Origin: Incurvaria masculella
Taxonomy: Eukaryota > Arthropoda > Insecta > Lepidoptera > Incurvariidae
DNA length: 64,000 nt
Reading direction: 5' to 3'
Assembly: GCA_946894095.1 (NCBI GenBank)
Contig: OX335647.2
Span: 16,386,001-16,450,000 of the forward strand
The stretch's first letter is position 1, and every line of letters starts with the position of its first letter. The translations under genes and the position numbers were made by a program. Positions 24,460 to 36,305 of this stretch are shown here, piece by piece. Under the pieces are notes generated by a model. It was not told the origin of the DNA and made no database searches. It worked only from the letters and a program-made list of their open reading frames with translations.

Positions 24460-24600
24460 CTGTTACTAATAAACCAGATCATCATCTGAATAGTTATGCA
24501 ATGTTTTATCCTATTATCTCAAATTCGAAACTGCATGTCAATGCATAAGACAAAACATTGTATAACTATTCAGACGATGATATGGGTTTATTAGTAACAG
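24460..24600. repeat. Foldback with about 50-bp arms
   Basis: The arm from 24460 (CTGTTACTAATAAACC...) and the arm ending at 24600 (...GGTTTATTAGTAACAG) are inverted copies over about 50 bp with roughly six differences, separated by about 36 nt. The end block CTGTTACTAATAAACC is perfect. Confidence 0.8.
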
Positions 24601-24693
24601 GGTGTGTATCTTACAAGTTGCGATCTTAAATTCCGATTTATTCTATTTAATAAAGCACTTGAAGTACACACGAAACGGCCTGTCAATGGTTTT

Positions 24694-24988
24694 TAGGGTT
24701 CCGTACCCAAAGGGTGAAAACGGAACCCTATTACTAAGCCTCCGCTGTCCGTCCGTCCGTCCGTCTGTCACAGGGCTGTATCTCATGAACCGTAATAGGT
24801 ATGCAGCTGAAATTTTCACAGAGTGTGTATTTATTTTGCCGCCATAACAACAAATAGGTCAAATAAAATAATAATAAAAACCAAAGGGGGTCCCATACAA
24901 AAAACGTGATTTTTTTGTGTAAAATATTATACGATGGTACGGAACCCTTCGTGTGCGAGTCCGACTCGCACTTGGCCGGTTTTTTTTT
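24694..24988 (-). repeat. GGTTCCGTACC repeat family, copy 2
   Basis: Same structure and orientation as 12099-12404, with a shorter (GTCC)n array. Confidence 0.8.
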
Positions 24989-25377
24989 ACATATAACTGT
25001 GTAGAAACGTATTTCTTTAAAACGAATGAATCAGAATTCACTTTTTTTAATTCTAGAAATTTAAATGCTAAATAATTTGTTAAAATATATTTCTTCGCAC
25101 CTCTTAACATTCGATGGAAGATAAGTGCTTGACTTGTTTGCCCTAACTTTCATTATGTGTGGTTGAGCTTCGAAATATTGATTCTCTTCATCTATCAAAG
25201 TTGTGACTCGTAACCATAGACCTAGCATGCGCGCGCAGCGCGTTTCTATGCTCGTAACACCATTTGCAACGAATGCCACAAATATATTCACATACAAGCA
25301 ATATTTAGCTTCGCTGTTCGATATCTAACGTCAAACTAATTCCTATCTCGTCCGACAGTCAGAGTGGTCAGTCCGAG

Positions 25378-25700
25378 TTCTCACCTAAATTATTATTTAC
25401 GGAACTTCGAAGTTACGTATAAACGTTAAGCCCCATCCAAGTGTTTAGTACTTATGATGTGGTTTTACTTCTTCAGGCTGTCAAAATAAAACTCAGACTT
25501 CCGATTTGCATTAAAACGCAGAGTTGGCGTAAACGGCAACGTCAACGTATTTACTGAGACACGGTGAGTAAGCTGTCAAATCAAACTCGGACGCGCAAAT
25601 GTTACTTCGCCTAAAGCCCACTGCGCGCGCTCTTAAATTTCTGCATACATTTGAAAACGTTAGTCGATCGGTTCGTCGTAAACGCCAATTTAGGTGGCAA
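25378..25700. mobile_element. MITE with TTCTCACCTAAATT ends, copy 1
   Basis: It starts TTCTCACCTAAATT and ends near AATTTAGGTGGCAA. The interior (GGAACTTCGAAGTTACG, GTGGTTTTACTTCTTC, GAGCTGTCAAA-like words, GCGCGCGC) matches the copy at 40197-40507 in inverted orientation. Confidence 0.7.
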
Positions 25701-25930
25701 GTGGGACTAGGGGCTCAGATATAGGCGCTGCTCGGTTTTCAACACACATTTGTATAGGCGATCGAATTCGCTAAGCTATATCGCTTATCAAACAAAGCCT
25801 CTATAACGAGTTAAAAATAATTTATCGAAAAATCGCTAATATCAACGGTTCCGCAGGCTTACAGCATTGAATAGAGCAGGCATTTGAGGGAGGATACAAT
25901 TAATCGCCCGTGCATGGATTTTTTAATTTG

Positions 25931-26060
25931 TTGCCAATCTAGCTAACGCAACCACTTGTAGTGTAGGCAGGCATATTTAGCATCAGAGGGTCGGTCTCGA
26001 ACCCAGATTCAGCCATTTACCTCATGGTGACCAAAATTTTCGTGACCTCCCGGAATACGG
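25931..26060 (-). repeat. ATTCCGGGAGGTCACGA repeat family, minus copy
   Basis: The reverse complement carries CCGGGAGGTCACGA, TTTTGGTCACC, GGTAAATGGCTGAATCTGGG, CCTCTGATGCTAAA and CAAGTGGTTGCGTT. Related copies are at 51769-52062, 52195-52325, 53755-53850 and 58989-59300. Confidence 0.7.
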
Positions 26061-26168
26061 TGTTTCCCTGATTTTTCCAATATTCAACTCTCCTTCTCAC
26101 CATAAGTAGCTCAAAATGTATTGAAACGATCATGCCTATATCACTTGAGAAATAAACCGCATCATCAA

Positions 26169-26678
26169 ATCATTCGCGGGCACGGTACAAAACCGTGCTG
26201 TTGCGCTCTGGGACCTTCTCTGTTTCAAAAAATAAGACAGGCTCCGTGATGAGGAAGATGCAACATGTCCACAAAAAAGCATAGCGTATGATTTGGCAAG
26301 ATTGGCGAAAATTTTAATTTCAAAACGACTTATAGCTAAGAGTAAACCACGACTGCTGTAGTCAAAAATCTAACAAAAACCAAATTGATTATAAATCTTG
26401 ATTAAATAAGCTATGTCTGATGACTAATCTTTTTAAGATGTTCTTACTTTATCATTGCGTAATCCACCTCCAAAGTTATTGCATAAAACGCGCGAAAAAT
26501 TTGAACTTTCGGACCTTATAACTTAGAAACCAAACACAGTTTTACAATGCCAATGGTCATCAGACATCTAGGTCGATCAAATAAAGCGATTTCGAGCAAA
26601 ATTTTGGATCTCTGACAAGAAATATGGGCGTGATCTTCTTTCCCCTTTTGTATGGGAAGATGAGCGGGTTAGGCCACC
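26169..26678. mobile_element. TTAA-flanked MITE, copy 2 (one end truncated)
   Basis: This is the reverse complement of 9837-10378. The right end GGCCACC is followed by TTAA (26679-26682). The opposite terminus, including its inverted repeat, is missing: the copy starts inside at CATTCGCGGGCACGG. Confidence 0.75.
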
Positions 26679-26742
26679 TTAAAGGACATAGCAAAGTTTG
26701 TATAGTTTAGCTAGAAAATCGTCACTAATTTAAGTGTTTTGG

Positions 26743-27763
26743 TAGTGTCCGACCTAAAGTTCGGTTTCGGCCAAAAATCAAGTTTCGGCGACAGTTTCGG
26801 TTTCGGCCAACATTGGCCGAATCTTTTGCCGAAACCGAAACTGATTTCGGAAGTTGTCCTGCACGTTTGCCTAACTTCATTTCTCGCGGCAACGCTTTAG
26901 CGGACGCGTCGTGCACCGTTTGGATAATCACGTAATTTTAGTAATTATTATTTTTATTTTTATACAACAGGTACCTAAAAAAGATTGATGATTCTTCTGA
27001 GTAAAAATACAAACCAAAGTATTAATTAGTAAGATTTAAAGATTAAGTAACAATTAGTGATTTGATTATTGATAAATGATAAACATTTTGCTATGGAAAC
27101 TTAATTTGAAAAAATAATAAAAATATTATTACTATTTCTGTATATTATATTTAATAAATTATTACAACAAACTTAATTATTATAATGTGTTCACGCCAAT
27201 ATGGCATGGGTGACCTAGGTGGGTAGTTTGCACTTCACAAGCAATCAATCCCATCCGAAGTTTTTCCTATGCCACGCTCTCGCCTACTAGCTGTCATGCG
27301 TGGTGCACGCATGCGCCGCGTCCCGCAACCTATCATCGTGGAGCTCTCGCAGGGCTCCACGCCCGCAACCCGCCGCGCGCCTGACAACGCAGTGTCGCCT
27401 CGTCTGGGCGAAGTGCTGTGCCGCGGAACGCTGTCCCGGGACCTGGACGCCTAGGAGCTGGTGCTGCTGGAGGTAGGTGGCTGTTCTTACTCCTCTGGTG
27501 GCCCGCTGTGACATCCCGAGGCTACCGCGCATTGCAACTCCTTCGCTTGTGAAGTGCGACCTGCCTACATACATACTGCGCGCGTACATACTGTGTTTCC
27601 ATTTAATGTCCTAATTAATGCAGAATAATGGGTAAAATGCACCAAATTTCAGTTTTTAAGGAATTTTATACTTTTTTGGTTTTGGTTTCGGTTTCGGCTG
27701 GAAAATCCATAGACCTAGCATACATCCTATTTCTATGGGAAAACTAGTTTTGGTCGGACACTA
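26743..27763. mobile_element. hAT-like nonautonomous element carrying a nested insertion
   Basis: The ends TAGTGTCCGACC (26743 on) and GGTCGGACACTA (to 27763) are inverted copies matching the YAGNG start usual in hAT elements. The flanking octamers TGTTTTGG and GTTTTTGG agree at 6 of 8 positions, as expected of an old 8-bp target duplication. Subterminal regions repeat GTTTCGG words. A 0.4-kb GC-rich unit is nested at 27194-27575. Confidence 0.7.
27194..27575 (+). mobile_element. GC-rich repeat unit, copy 1, with inverted CACTTCACAAGC ends
   Basis: It starts near GTTCACGCCAATATGGC and ends near GTGAAGTGCGACCTGCC. CACTTCACAAGC near the left is answered by GCTTGTGAAGTG near the right. The interior is strongly GC-rich in an AT-rich genome and is nearly identical to 35916-36305. 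Open frames on both strands shift between the copies, so I do not call a protein; a captured gene fragment is possible. Confidence 0.65.
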
Positions 27764-28064
27764 GTTTTTGGATCGAACTACCATAGTTAAAGTGTTTTGA
27801 CTAAGGTGAATCCGAATTGAGACATTTCAGACACTCTAACTCATGGAAACGTCAGCAGATGCATTTAAATTCTTAGTGATGCATTTACTGAAGAGATTAC
27901 TATTTTCGCGATGTGAACAAGAGTTTTGTTTAGTGCAGCGCGCTGGGCGTCGCTTCCTGAACTAAATGTTTCGTGGTTCGCGCCGCATCGCGTTCCAGTT
28001 TTATTTTATTTTATATCATAATCGGTTGCAGGTTATTCTTAGATTTTCTAGCTCATTTTAGCGG

Positions 28065-28239
28065 GCACACCACCGTAGAGAGTTATTCTGAAGGATAAAA
28101 TAAGCATATTGCTAGTTTAAGCACTTCGAATCGAAGTCACATAAAATATTTAGTATGTGAACTGAGATATTTATTTGAGTTTAGAGAAAAAAAATGGTAA
28201 TGTGCTTATTTTGCCTCCAGAACCCGCAGTGATGTGTGT
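28065..28239. mobile_element. MITE related to 11442-11588, copy 2
   Basis: Left CACACCAC...TTCTGAAGGATAAAATAAGC and right GCTTATTTTGCCTCCAGAA...ATGTGTG are imperfect inverted repeats. The same words frame the copy at 11442-11588. Confidence 0.55.
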
Positions 28240-29340
28240 ATACAAGAGTGGGGAAGAACTTACGGAAACAACTTGGTGTCACGGCACAAAACATTCATAT
28301 GGTTTTATTGACGGCTGTATCTAGATTTCGCCAAATGCGAATTCGAATTTTTGTTATAAAATATATGCGGTCAACTATTTAAAAATTTCTTCACCTCCAT
28401 GTTTAAAAAGTGGTTAGTCGAATGAAACGTGCAATTCGAGAAAACAAGCACAACATATTATCACTATTATACAATAGATGGCGCTGCGCATCGGATTATT
28501 ATTTTAGCTAAAATATATTGTGTATCAATGTATTTATGAAAATAAATATAATGGTACGGGTAGTGGCACAATATATGTAATTTAAAAAATAATTATAGTA
28601 AGAATGACGAACATTTCTATAATCGTATATTATTGAAATACCTGATAACAGATAGCTTTACTTTTTCACCAAGGGAAAGAATTGTTCAACGTCTGTTAAG
28701 ATCGAATTATTTTCTGTTACACCAAAAAGTCCCTAGAGCTCCGTTTGCATATCTCCTTTAAGCAGCCAGCCAGACAGACATACGTCGGAGGATTTTATAA
28801 GAGTTTGATAAACGAACTTTTCTATTACTTGCGATAATCGGACTCAGTGAATATCTGATACCAATGTAAACTTTAGTAACGAAGGAATTATAATGCTTTA
28901 TTCAATCATACGTGAAATCAGCGTCATCTATAAGAAATCTTTATTTTCACTTTCAGGTAAATTGGATGGCTTACATTGATGTAGAAAGCTAAGTTAGTGT
29001 CGGATATGTAAGTCAAAGGTCACCGGTTCGAGTACTGGCTTCAGATGAATCTATTTCAGACCGGAATATTTTTTATAATTCTTTACAATATCTGCTTCCG
29101 ATATCTGCCATATTTTAAATTCAATAAAAAAATTGTATGCTGTTACCACTTAATACTTGCTTACAAAACATCAATGCTAAACCGTTTCCATGTTTTGCTG
29201 TATTTGTGTGATATCGCATAGTGATAAATATTTTACGAAATTATGTATTTATGGTAGTATTATTTATTGTTATATTCGCCGCCGAGCTTAATTTGGAATA
29301 TAATTGAATGGAATAGTATGGTATAATCTCAACATATAAA
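28240..29340. other. No gene seen; a weak tRNA-like block
   Basis: At 28990-29045 AGTCAAAGGTCACCGGTTCGAGTACTGGC resembles the 3' half of a tRNA with a B-box and may be a SINE head scrap. The rest is AT-rich without coding signal. Confidence 0.35.
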
Positions 29341-29510
29341 ATTAAATTGCGGTTCGTTAGTCTCCCTAAAACTCAAGAACGGCTCAACCGATTTGAATCA
29401 ATTTTATTTTGATTTGTTCGTTGTGGTTTAAATTTGCAATTGGTCCGGTAGGAGACGCTATTTTCGAGATATTGACCCGAGCGGAGCCTGTCACCTTAAG
29501 CTAGTAGATT
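29341..29510 (+). repeat. Interspersed repeat scrap
   Basis: CTCAAGAACGGCTCAACCGATTT and the reverse-oriented GAGCGGAGCC are words common in insect interspersed repeats. Edges are uncertain. Confidence 0.35.
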
Positions 29511-29649
29511 TATCGAAGATTTGATTTCGTGATCGCATTTCTAATATCCATAATAGCATTTTTAGGAATTCAGAAAATAAAAAGTTTTTGTAATGGTGAT
29601 GCGAAGGACTAAAGCATTTGATTTCGTAGCTAGGACTCCACGTCATCCT

Positions 29650-29880
29650 GTTGGTCCCCTTCCTTACTAATTGGTAGGGTTAATCCCGCCTGGGTTGGTA
29701 CCATCGCGTTGAATGAAGTAATGATTGAAACAAAACGGATATAAAAAATCCGTGTTTTCTGCCCTGTCAAATGTAGCCGTGCAATATAAGGAAACTCCTG
29801 GCACGGCACCTAGTTCTGAAATGGTGTTTTTAGCTATATTAATTACAGTAGGTGTGGTATTAGCCATATATATGTCCAGT
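29650..29880 (+). mobile_element. SINE body copy (headless)
   Basis: GGTAGGGTTAATCCCGCC, GGTTGGTACCATCGCGTTGAA, ATCCGTGTTTTC, GGCACGGCACCTAGTTC and GTGTGGTATTAGCCAT match the shared SINE body in order. Confidence 0.75.
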
Positions 29881-30671
29881 TACTTAAAAAAAACATAAAA
29901 TTAGTTTTGGCATTCTCCTAAAATGTACCAATCTCTTGTCCACTGAATGAACGGACACAGAAAAAAATGCCTCAATACATTGATTTCAAACATTTTGTCC
30001 TTCTTTTTATGGCGACAGTACACATGAGTTCAGCCCGGTTCAGCTTCCCAGCTTTTAACGTAATCAGCTCGCAAGGCCGGGATAATATCCGCCACACTAC
30101 ACCTGTTCCATTTCCTCCTGCTGAAGCCAGATGGGCAGTGTCCACTCTAAGTGCATCGGATGTGACCATTGTTAGCTGTTAATAACATTCAGAGTGTTCA
30201 TTTAAAGGCTTACATTTTGTTTTAATAGTGATGTATTCTAAAAAACACGTATATGTTCCATCGGACCATGTATGTTCTCGCTGAAATTAATAAAATACGA
30301 AATTAGTCTACCTTTGATTTACTATTTTAGCATGCATTCGATTTTTTTTATATACAAGTAGGGTATGATATCTAATGTATAAAGAATGGACCCTAAAATT
30401 TGCAATTGATTCTGATGTTATATTGTAGAAAGGCTTTAATATTCATAATTCGTCACTGTGACATCACAGACCATATAATTACATAATTTTAGGGCTTCCT
30501 TAAAAACAATATAACGAACTAAATCCAAGATCCTCGGCGATACCTTCGAGTTATCCATAGATAAATTCAAAGTATCTTAAAGATATCAGGTGTTACAGTA
30601 CCGAGCATGAACAACACAAAATGTATTTGCGCGAATGTTTACTTTTTGTAGAAACGTTAGGAATAAGATCG

Positions 30672-30880
30672 AATCGTGCATTCAATGCGATGATACCAAC
30701 CTGGGCGGGATCAACCCTAACACCTAGTAAGTATAAGGAAGGGCACCTGTAGTTTAACATGGAATCCGAACCACGAAAACGAATCCCTTAGTCGGCTCTT
30801 ACGACATGCACGGGATGAAATGCCGTGGACCCAATTGTGTTATTCTTACGTGCCGGAACCCACACAGAAAGACCGCACAT
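30672..30880 (-). mobile_element. SINE body fragment joined to a second repeat
   Basis: 30672-30770 is the reverse complement of part of the shared SINE body. It runs into CTTAGTCGGCTCTTACGACAT...GTGCCGGAACCCACAC, a word set common in lepidopteran repeats (TGTCGTAAGAGGCGACTAAGGG in other orientation). The 65-codon open frame at 30825 is repeat-derived. Confidence 0.55.
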
Positions 30881-31678
30881 ATTATGTTGGGGTTGTTGTT
30901 TTAGTGAACCTCTGCATCGACAGCAGGACGACATACTGCAACCGTCCAATGAACCCACTGTTGGAATCCCTACTTTGAGCTACAATTTATCGCCTACGAG
31001 TCACGTCTCGTTAAGCCAGTGAAAAACGCTCTGGGAGGTCAAAAATTCGTCGACGACGATTGAGTGAAGGTGTTCGTGCGCAATAGTCTACTGCTGGCAA
31101 AATATATTTCTAGATTGATTGTAGTACTCTAACATGAATGGGCCAATATCACGAGCAATTTTTCTTGAAATGTTTTGGAGATATTTTTATACAGGCTAAG
31201 ATATAAGAGCGAGAAAATGGACCAGAAATTGTTTACACATTAAAATAGATAAACATCTCTCAACTCAATTATTCGTAAAGAAAAAATAATAAGATACTAT
31301 TTTTGTCAAATTTGCAAACGTGGGTTTAAATTAATTAAATACATGTATGTATTTCGTGTTTATGTCAAAATAAAAAAGAATGCAGGTATTAAATAAAAAG
31401 ATACAAAATTTAGATTAATATTATCTAAAATTTCTACTCTCTTGAGATAATTCTATCAATATTTTAACTTTATTAGCCACCTGATTGTTGTTTTTGATTC
31501 TCGCTTCGGCAACGCATATTTTTTTATTGTTTACAATTTAACAACAGATGATCTTTATATATGTTTAAATATTTTGATTCCTATTAAACAATTAAACATA
31601 CACAAAAACTTTAATTTGGTTAAAAAAAATTACGTTGTTAACGAAATTATGATTTGATAAATTGATCCTGGCATACAT

Positions 31679-32693
31679 TTATTCTTCAGGAAAATCCTCT
31701 GTGAGAAAAGCAGATACATCCACACCATACGGCAACTGCGTAACCTTTTTTTTTCTGACAAAGTCTAATTGATGACAAGTATTGATTAACCTTTTACTGT
31801 GGTCTGGACGCTGCAAGTGTCCCATGTTAGAAAGATCGGAATAGTTTGCATTATACACTAATTGTTCGAGCCATATCCTATAAGGCATGTGGGAGATATT
31901 GGTGACATACATTATCCATTTTTCATTGTGCATCTTTAAGGAAAAGCACCCAATTCCTAGGACGGTGGCGTTCCATTCCTTGATAGCTGCCCCTGCGTCG
32001 GGTCCGTAGGGATACAAATTCTTCCTACCGCTATCAATGCAAAAGAAGTGTCCGAACATCGTGCCCGTTGAGCATTTCACTATCTCGGAGACGCCATGTT
32101 GACTGTAGTCACGAGTTCTTTGCGTAGGCCTTGCCCCAGTGAAACCAGCTATGTGCATCTCCAGGCCTACGGGTAACGCTTGTGTCAGAAAGGCCAGCGA
32201 GCAGCGGCATATGTCCGTAGGTGGATGTGAACAATTGTAGAAAAGGACAGCTAGGTCGTCCCGAACTAAGTTTGGGTTGTCGACGGTACGCACCAACGAC
32301 CGTTTTGGATAGAATGATACGTTTATCACGTTCGAATATATCCTAATATCCCTGCGTAAATGATACTTCGTGTGACATAATCTCAGTCCGTTCGAGTTCC
32401 ATAGTGAGGCGTTCGCTAACTCGGCGTTCTGGTTTCGTTCGAGAAATGCTTCGTTCTCCATCTCTATTGCAAGCGCAGATGTGATTGCGTGTGTCATCGT
32501 AATCAGGACGGCAACAGCGAAATGTGAATCGTCAAAGGCATTTCGTAAGGAGGCTGCACACCTGCTCGATCTTGTGATGTATTCGTCGTTATCTTTAATA
32601 TAGCTCATCAGCTGCGTATCGTTTTTATGCAAAAAGCGAAATGGTTTTTCAGAATTTTCGGCACTCATCGGTAGTGGTGTTATAGTGATTAAT
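31679..32693 (-). CDS. Serine protease homologue (S1 fold, catalytically inactive), main exon
   Basis: This is the only host-type gene I can support. An open frame of 354 codons covers it, but the first 17 codons read through a splice acceptor (TTCTTGTTTCAG, just before 32693), so the exon most likely starts at 32693. Joined to the exon at 34670-34689 it gives 344 residues. The S1 landmarks are visible but altered (spliced numbering). AVLITMTHAITSALAIE matches the SLI...VLTAAHC region, with Leu81 where the catalytic His should be. RDDLAVLF (Asp152/153) matches the catalytic Asp region. PDAGAA (238-243) replaces GDSGGP, with Ala240 at the Ser position. VLGIGCFS and MPYRIWLEQLV match the C-terminal strand and helix. 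It is therefore a probable secreted pseudo-protease. The closest family is not known to me. The stop overlaps an AATAAA. Confidence 0.72.
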
Positions 32694-33464
32694 CTGAAAC
32701 AAGAATAACAATATGCTAAGTAAAACGTGAATTTAAGATGCAAAGTTTGCTATGATCTCCCAGTTTATATCGAGGAATCCGATTGCATGTTTAGATACAG
32801 TGGTAAAGTAGCTGTCTTTTAATCCTAAATTCACGAAAAACTTTTCACTTCTGAATACAAAACTGAAATAATATTTGTGAAAGTTCATCACGTCTCTTCA
32901 AATTCATACTTAATTAAAATAAAGCTAAAGTTTGTTCGTGGAACGACAAGTCTGATTTGAAAAAAATAGCCAAATATTTCAGGAAGGTTAATAAAGGCTA
33001 TTTAATATCAGGCTGCAATTTTTAGGATACGGGCAAAAAGAAAAAAAGGTCAGTAGGTCAGTGTTGAAGAAAAGGAAGTTTAGCACGGACGGGCTATGAG
33101 TTGCGTGTTTTACTGGACTTCGCTCAGGTCCAAAACGAAATGTGGAGCCGGAAACCTCAGCTACTACTATATATACCCGGAGTTTCTTCGACTAAAATTT
33201 GAGCTCTACAATTCTGTTTATTGTTTATGTTGAATATTGTGTAGGGTTAATTTACATACATAAAATACAGCGTCCGCGACGATCCCCTTCCAAACGTCAG
33301 TGGCTGTGCACAAATCAAATCATAATCATAATCAAACATAGTTTGGTTTTCTTGAACCGAAGAACTCAGTTCGTACCGGATAGTAGTATACAATCGTATA
33401 AAAAGTTATGGAACACTTTGTTACATTGTGATGTGAACATCGCATTGTATACCAATGTTTATTA

Positions 33465-33736
33465 GTGAATGTGAAACTTTATTTTTGAACGGAAATTTTG
33501 ACCTTTATTTTAGTTAACTTAACACTTAACTTTAGTTTGTGAATGAGAAACTTTATTTTTGAACATAACTTTTCACCTTAATTTAAGTTAACTTAACACT
33601 TAATTTTAGTGAGTGAATATGAAACTTTATTTTTTAACAGAACTTTTTACCTTAATTTTGGTTAATTTATCACTTAACTTTAGTTAGTGAATGTGAAACT
33701 GTATTTATGAACAGAACATTTCACCTTAATTTTAGG
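33465..33736. repeat. 74-bp minisatellite, about 3.7 units, in the predicted intron
   Basis: GTGAATGTGAAACTTTATTT-like unit starts occur near 33465, 33539, 33613 and 33687, a spacing of 74 bp. Each unit carries CACCTTAATTTTAGTTAACTT-like and AACACTTAACTTTAG words. Confidence 0.85.
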
Positions 33737-34669
33737 GTTCCATTATTATGAACAGCAAACTAGTTGTATCACTTTAATGTCTGTTTATTCATCTTCAGAG
33801 CCCTTTGATTAATAAAATAGGTCAACAGACTCCTCAGATTTGGTTATATCCAAAGCCGGATATTTCTTAGCGTTGGTTAGAATATTAAACTAGCGAATAT
33901 GTTTTGATGTCTCGAACACTTATATTCATACAAATATGGTATTTATTCGATATAGTACTGTAAATGTATTCATATAGAGTTTTATTTTGTAATGTTTGGC
34001 AGAAATAAAATTTTCTGCCCATATATTTTATGCCTGTACTCTCCTAAGCTTCAGCACCCTTAAAAAATTCACGCAATATTATTGTTTGTTTTTCGGAAAT
34101 ATTTTTTAATAATATTATCTGTTTTATGCGTGGTTGCACGAATAAAGCTAAGGATATAGTGCTATATAATCACGTCTACCTTTACGGTTTAAATAAATGC
34201 CAAACAGATTTGGACTGGTGAACAAATCAGTTCATTGTACTTTAAAAGAAGTGATGATGTTGAATACAATGGGTCGTGCCGGATTTAATTAAATATTTTT
34301 CAGATATTTTTCACATCAAATAAATGAATAGAGAGCTTCGTCCGTAAACTCTAGTTTTGTATACGTTAATTTATATCTTTGATATACGCATTAATATTTT
34401 TTATGCAACTCCAAAAAAACGTAAATCAACGATACAAGGTAAGTCATCAAAAAAATATATATAATAGCTCTCAGGTGATTTATTTAATGTGCAAAATATC
34501 AGAAACATATTTCTTCACTTGATTGAGAAACACGAGCAATTGTATGGTCATCTCATCACCTCATTATCCTCTTAATGGGAAGGAGAATATGTAAGTCTGT
34601 GAACTGAGAATAGACAGTTAGATTAATATTACGAAATTAAATGGGTTTTTAAACAAAACTGTCACTTAC

Positions 34670-34689
34670 ATCGTCAATAAAGAATACAT
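34670..34689 (-). CDS. Predicted first coding exon (signal peptide) of the protease homologue
   Basis: On the minus strand ATG at 34689 opens six codons plus two bases, then a consensus donor GTAAGT at 34669. The main exon begins with one base, so the phases complement exactly. The join reads MYSLLTILITITPLPMSA, a plausible signal peptide. The intron would be 1976 bp (32694-34669). The evidence is splice consensus, phase and the hydrophobic product; there is no transcript. Confidence 0.55.
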
Positions 34690-34699
34690 CGTTCTCTTT

Positions 34700-35915
34700 T
34701 CACGGATTCCACTCACACTAGAACTACGCTCTGATTGCTACTGCGATGGATTATTACACAATATTGTGATTGGATAACAACAAGTTGTCAATGGAATTTT
34801 GAAAACATCCTTTCCATTCTGAAGTCAATACAATGCGATGTTGATAAGTATGCGTCAATATTTCTTCGCAATGGAATCTTCAGTGTCTGTTGCTAAATAC
34901 GTATAAATGTATAAATTGTGTTTGTTTATATATTTTTTATTACTTAATAATTGAAATGACGAAATATTCCTCGAGAACCCTATGGGTCCAATGAGGAGGT
35001 TTTTACCCAACTGCGCAAGAAGAAGGGTTATGTTTTTTTTACAATTATATTCCGTGTGTGTCCGTAAACATCCGAAAATTACAAAATAATAAAAAAGGGA
35101 AATTCATTTTTAAATAATAACATTTGAAGCATTGTAATCCAATTTTGGAAATAAACTGATTACAAAGCTTCAAATGTAGTTGTCGTTGACCCGTTGACAA
35201 TGACCTAACGGTAATTTCGTAACCATTACATAAGTACATAATATTATGAAATGTGCATGTGTCTAAAAAAATATTAGATTTGGTTAACTCACGATAGCCT
35301 CGTGATTACGCTCGTGGAGATATAAAACAATATTAAATAATATTAAAATACTTGTGTTTTCCATTAACAGCTTGTCCTTCGCATTTTGTTTGGAAGTTCA
35401 GCCTATTTATAATTCCGTAAGAGAAGAAGTCGCAAAACTGTTGTTCACTCGACTACTGTTTGTGAATGGACATGATCAGAATAAGCGTAAATCAGAAGGA
35501 ACCTTAATTGTATCAATGCCTATGCCCTGATCCTTGCTTTACGGGAAGTTATTGCAGAAGCAAAGAAGGCGAGAACATTTTGGTTCTTCAACACTATTGC
35601 TATACAATCTTACATACAGACAAATTTACATTCAGGATCTATGTTTTACTTTTATTAATAAATATTATGTCTAACAACAGGTAAAACCTAAATAATAAAT
35701 GTGGTATCAGAAGTTATATTATAATTATGTATATTAATACAAAATAAAAACAAGATATGATATATGGCAATCCACAACAGCGTTCGTTGAATGGTTTTCC
35801 GAAAATTCCTCAATGATTTTATCAGAATTACAAAACCAATTTGAAAAGGCTCTAATCGAACTTCCAAGTATTTTATAAAATAATTAATCTTCGATAAAAC
35901 ATTGGTGCAAATAAT
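34700..35915. other. Upstream of the protease homologue; no other gene seen
   Basis: This should contain the promoter and 5' end of the protease homologue. No clear TATA box lies close to the ATG. The rest is AT-rich without recognised repeats. Confidence 0.35.
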
Positions 35916-36305
35916 TAAATTGTTCACGCCAATATGGCATGGGTGACCTATGTGGGTAGTTTGCACTTCACAAGCAATCAATCCCATCCGAAGTTTTTTC
36001 TATGCCACTCTCGCTCTGCTACTAGCTGTCAAGCGTGGTGCACGCATGCGCCGCGTCCCCGCAAACTTTCACCGTGGAGCTCTCGCAGGGCTCCACGCCC
36101 GCAACCCGCCGCGCGCCTGACAACGCCGTGTCGCCTCGCCTGGGCGAAGTGCTGCGCCGCCGAATGCTGTCCCGGGACCCGACGCCTAGGAGCTGGTGCT
36201 GCTGGAGGTAGGTGGCTGTTCCTACTCCTCTGGTGGCCCGCTGTGACGTCCCGAGGCTCCCGGGCATTGCAACTCCTTCGCTTGTGAAGTGCGACCTGCC
36301 TGGGC
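35916..36305 (+). mobile_element. GC-rich repeat unit, copy 2
   Basis: Same start (TTGTTCACGCCAATATGGC), interior and end (GTGAAGTGCGACCTGCCT) as 27194-27575, in the same orientation 8.7 kb away. Small indels between the copies move all open frames, so the 94-117 codon frames here are unlikely to be proteins. Confidence 0.65.

Noticed and set aside
27269..27589. 61-codon plus and 100-codon minus frames in the GC-rich unit
   Set aside because: The second copy at 35916-36305 has indels that shift all of these frames, so they are not conserved as proteins.
32694..32743. N-terminal 17 codons of the 354-codon frame (MHLKFTFYLAYCYSCFR)
   Set aside because: They lie in a polypyrimidine tract ending in TTTCAG, a good splice acceptor, so they are more likely intron than protein.
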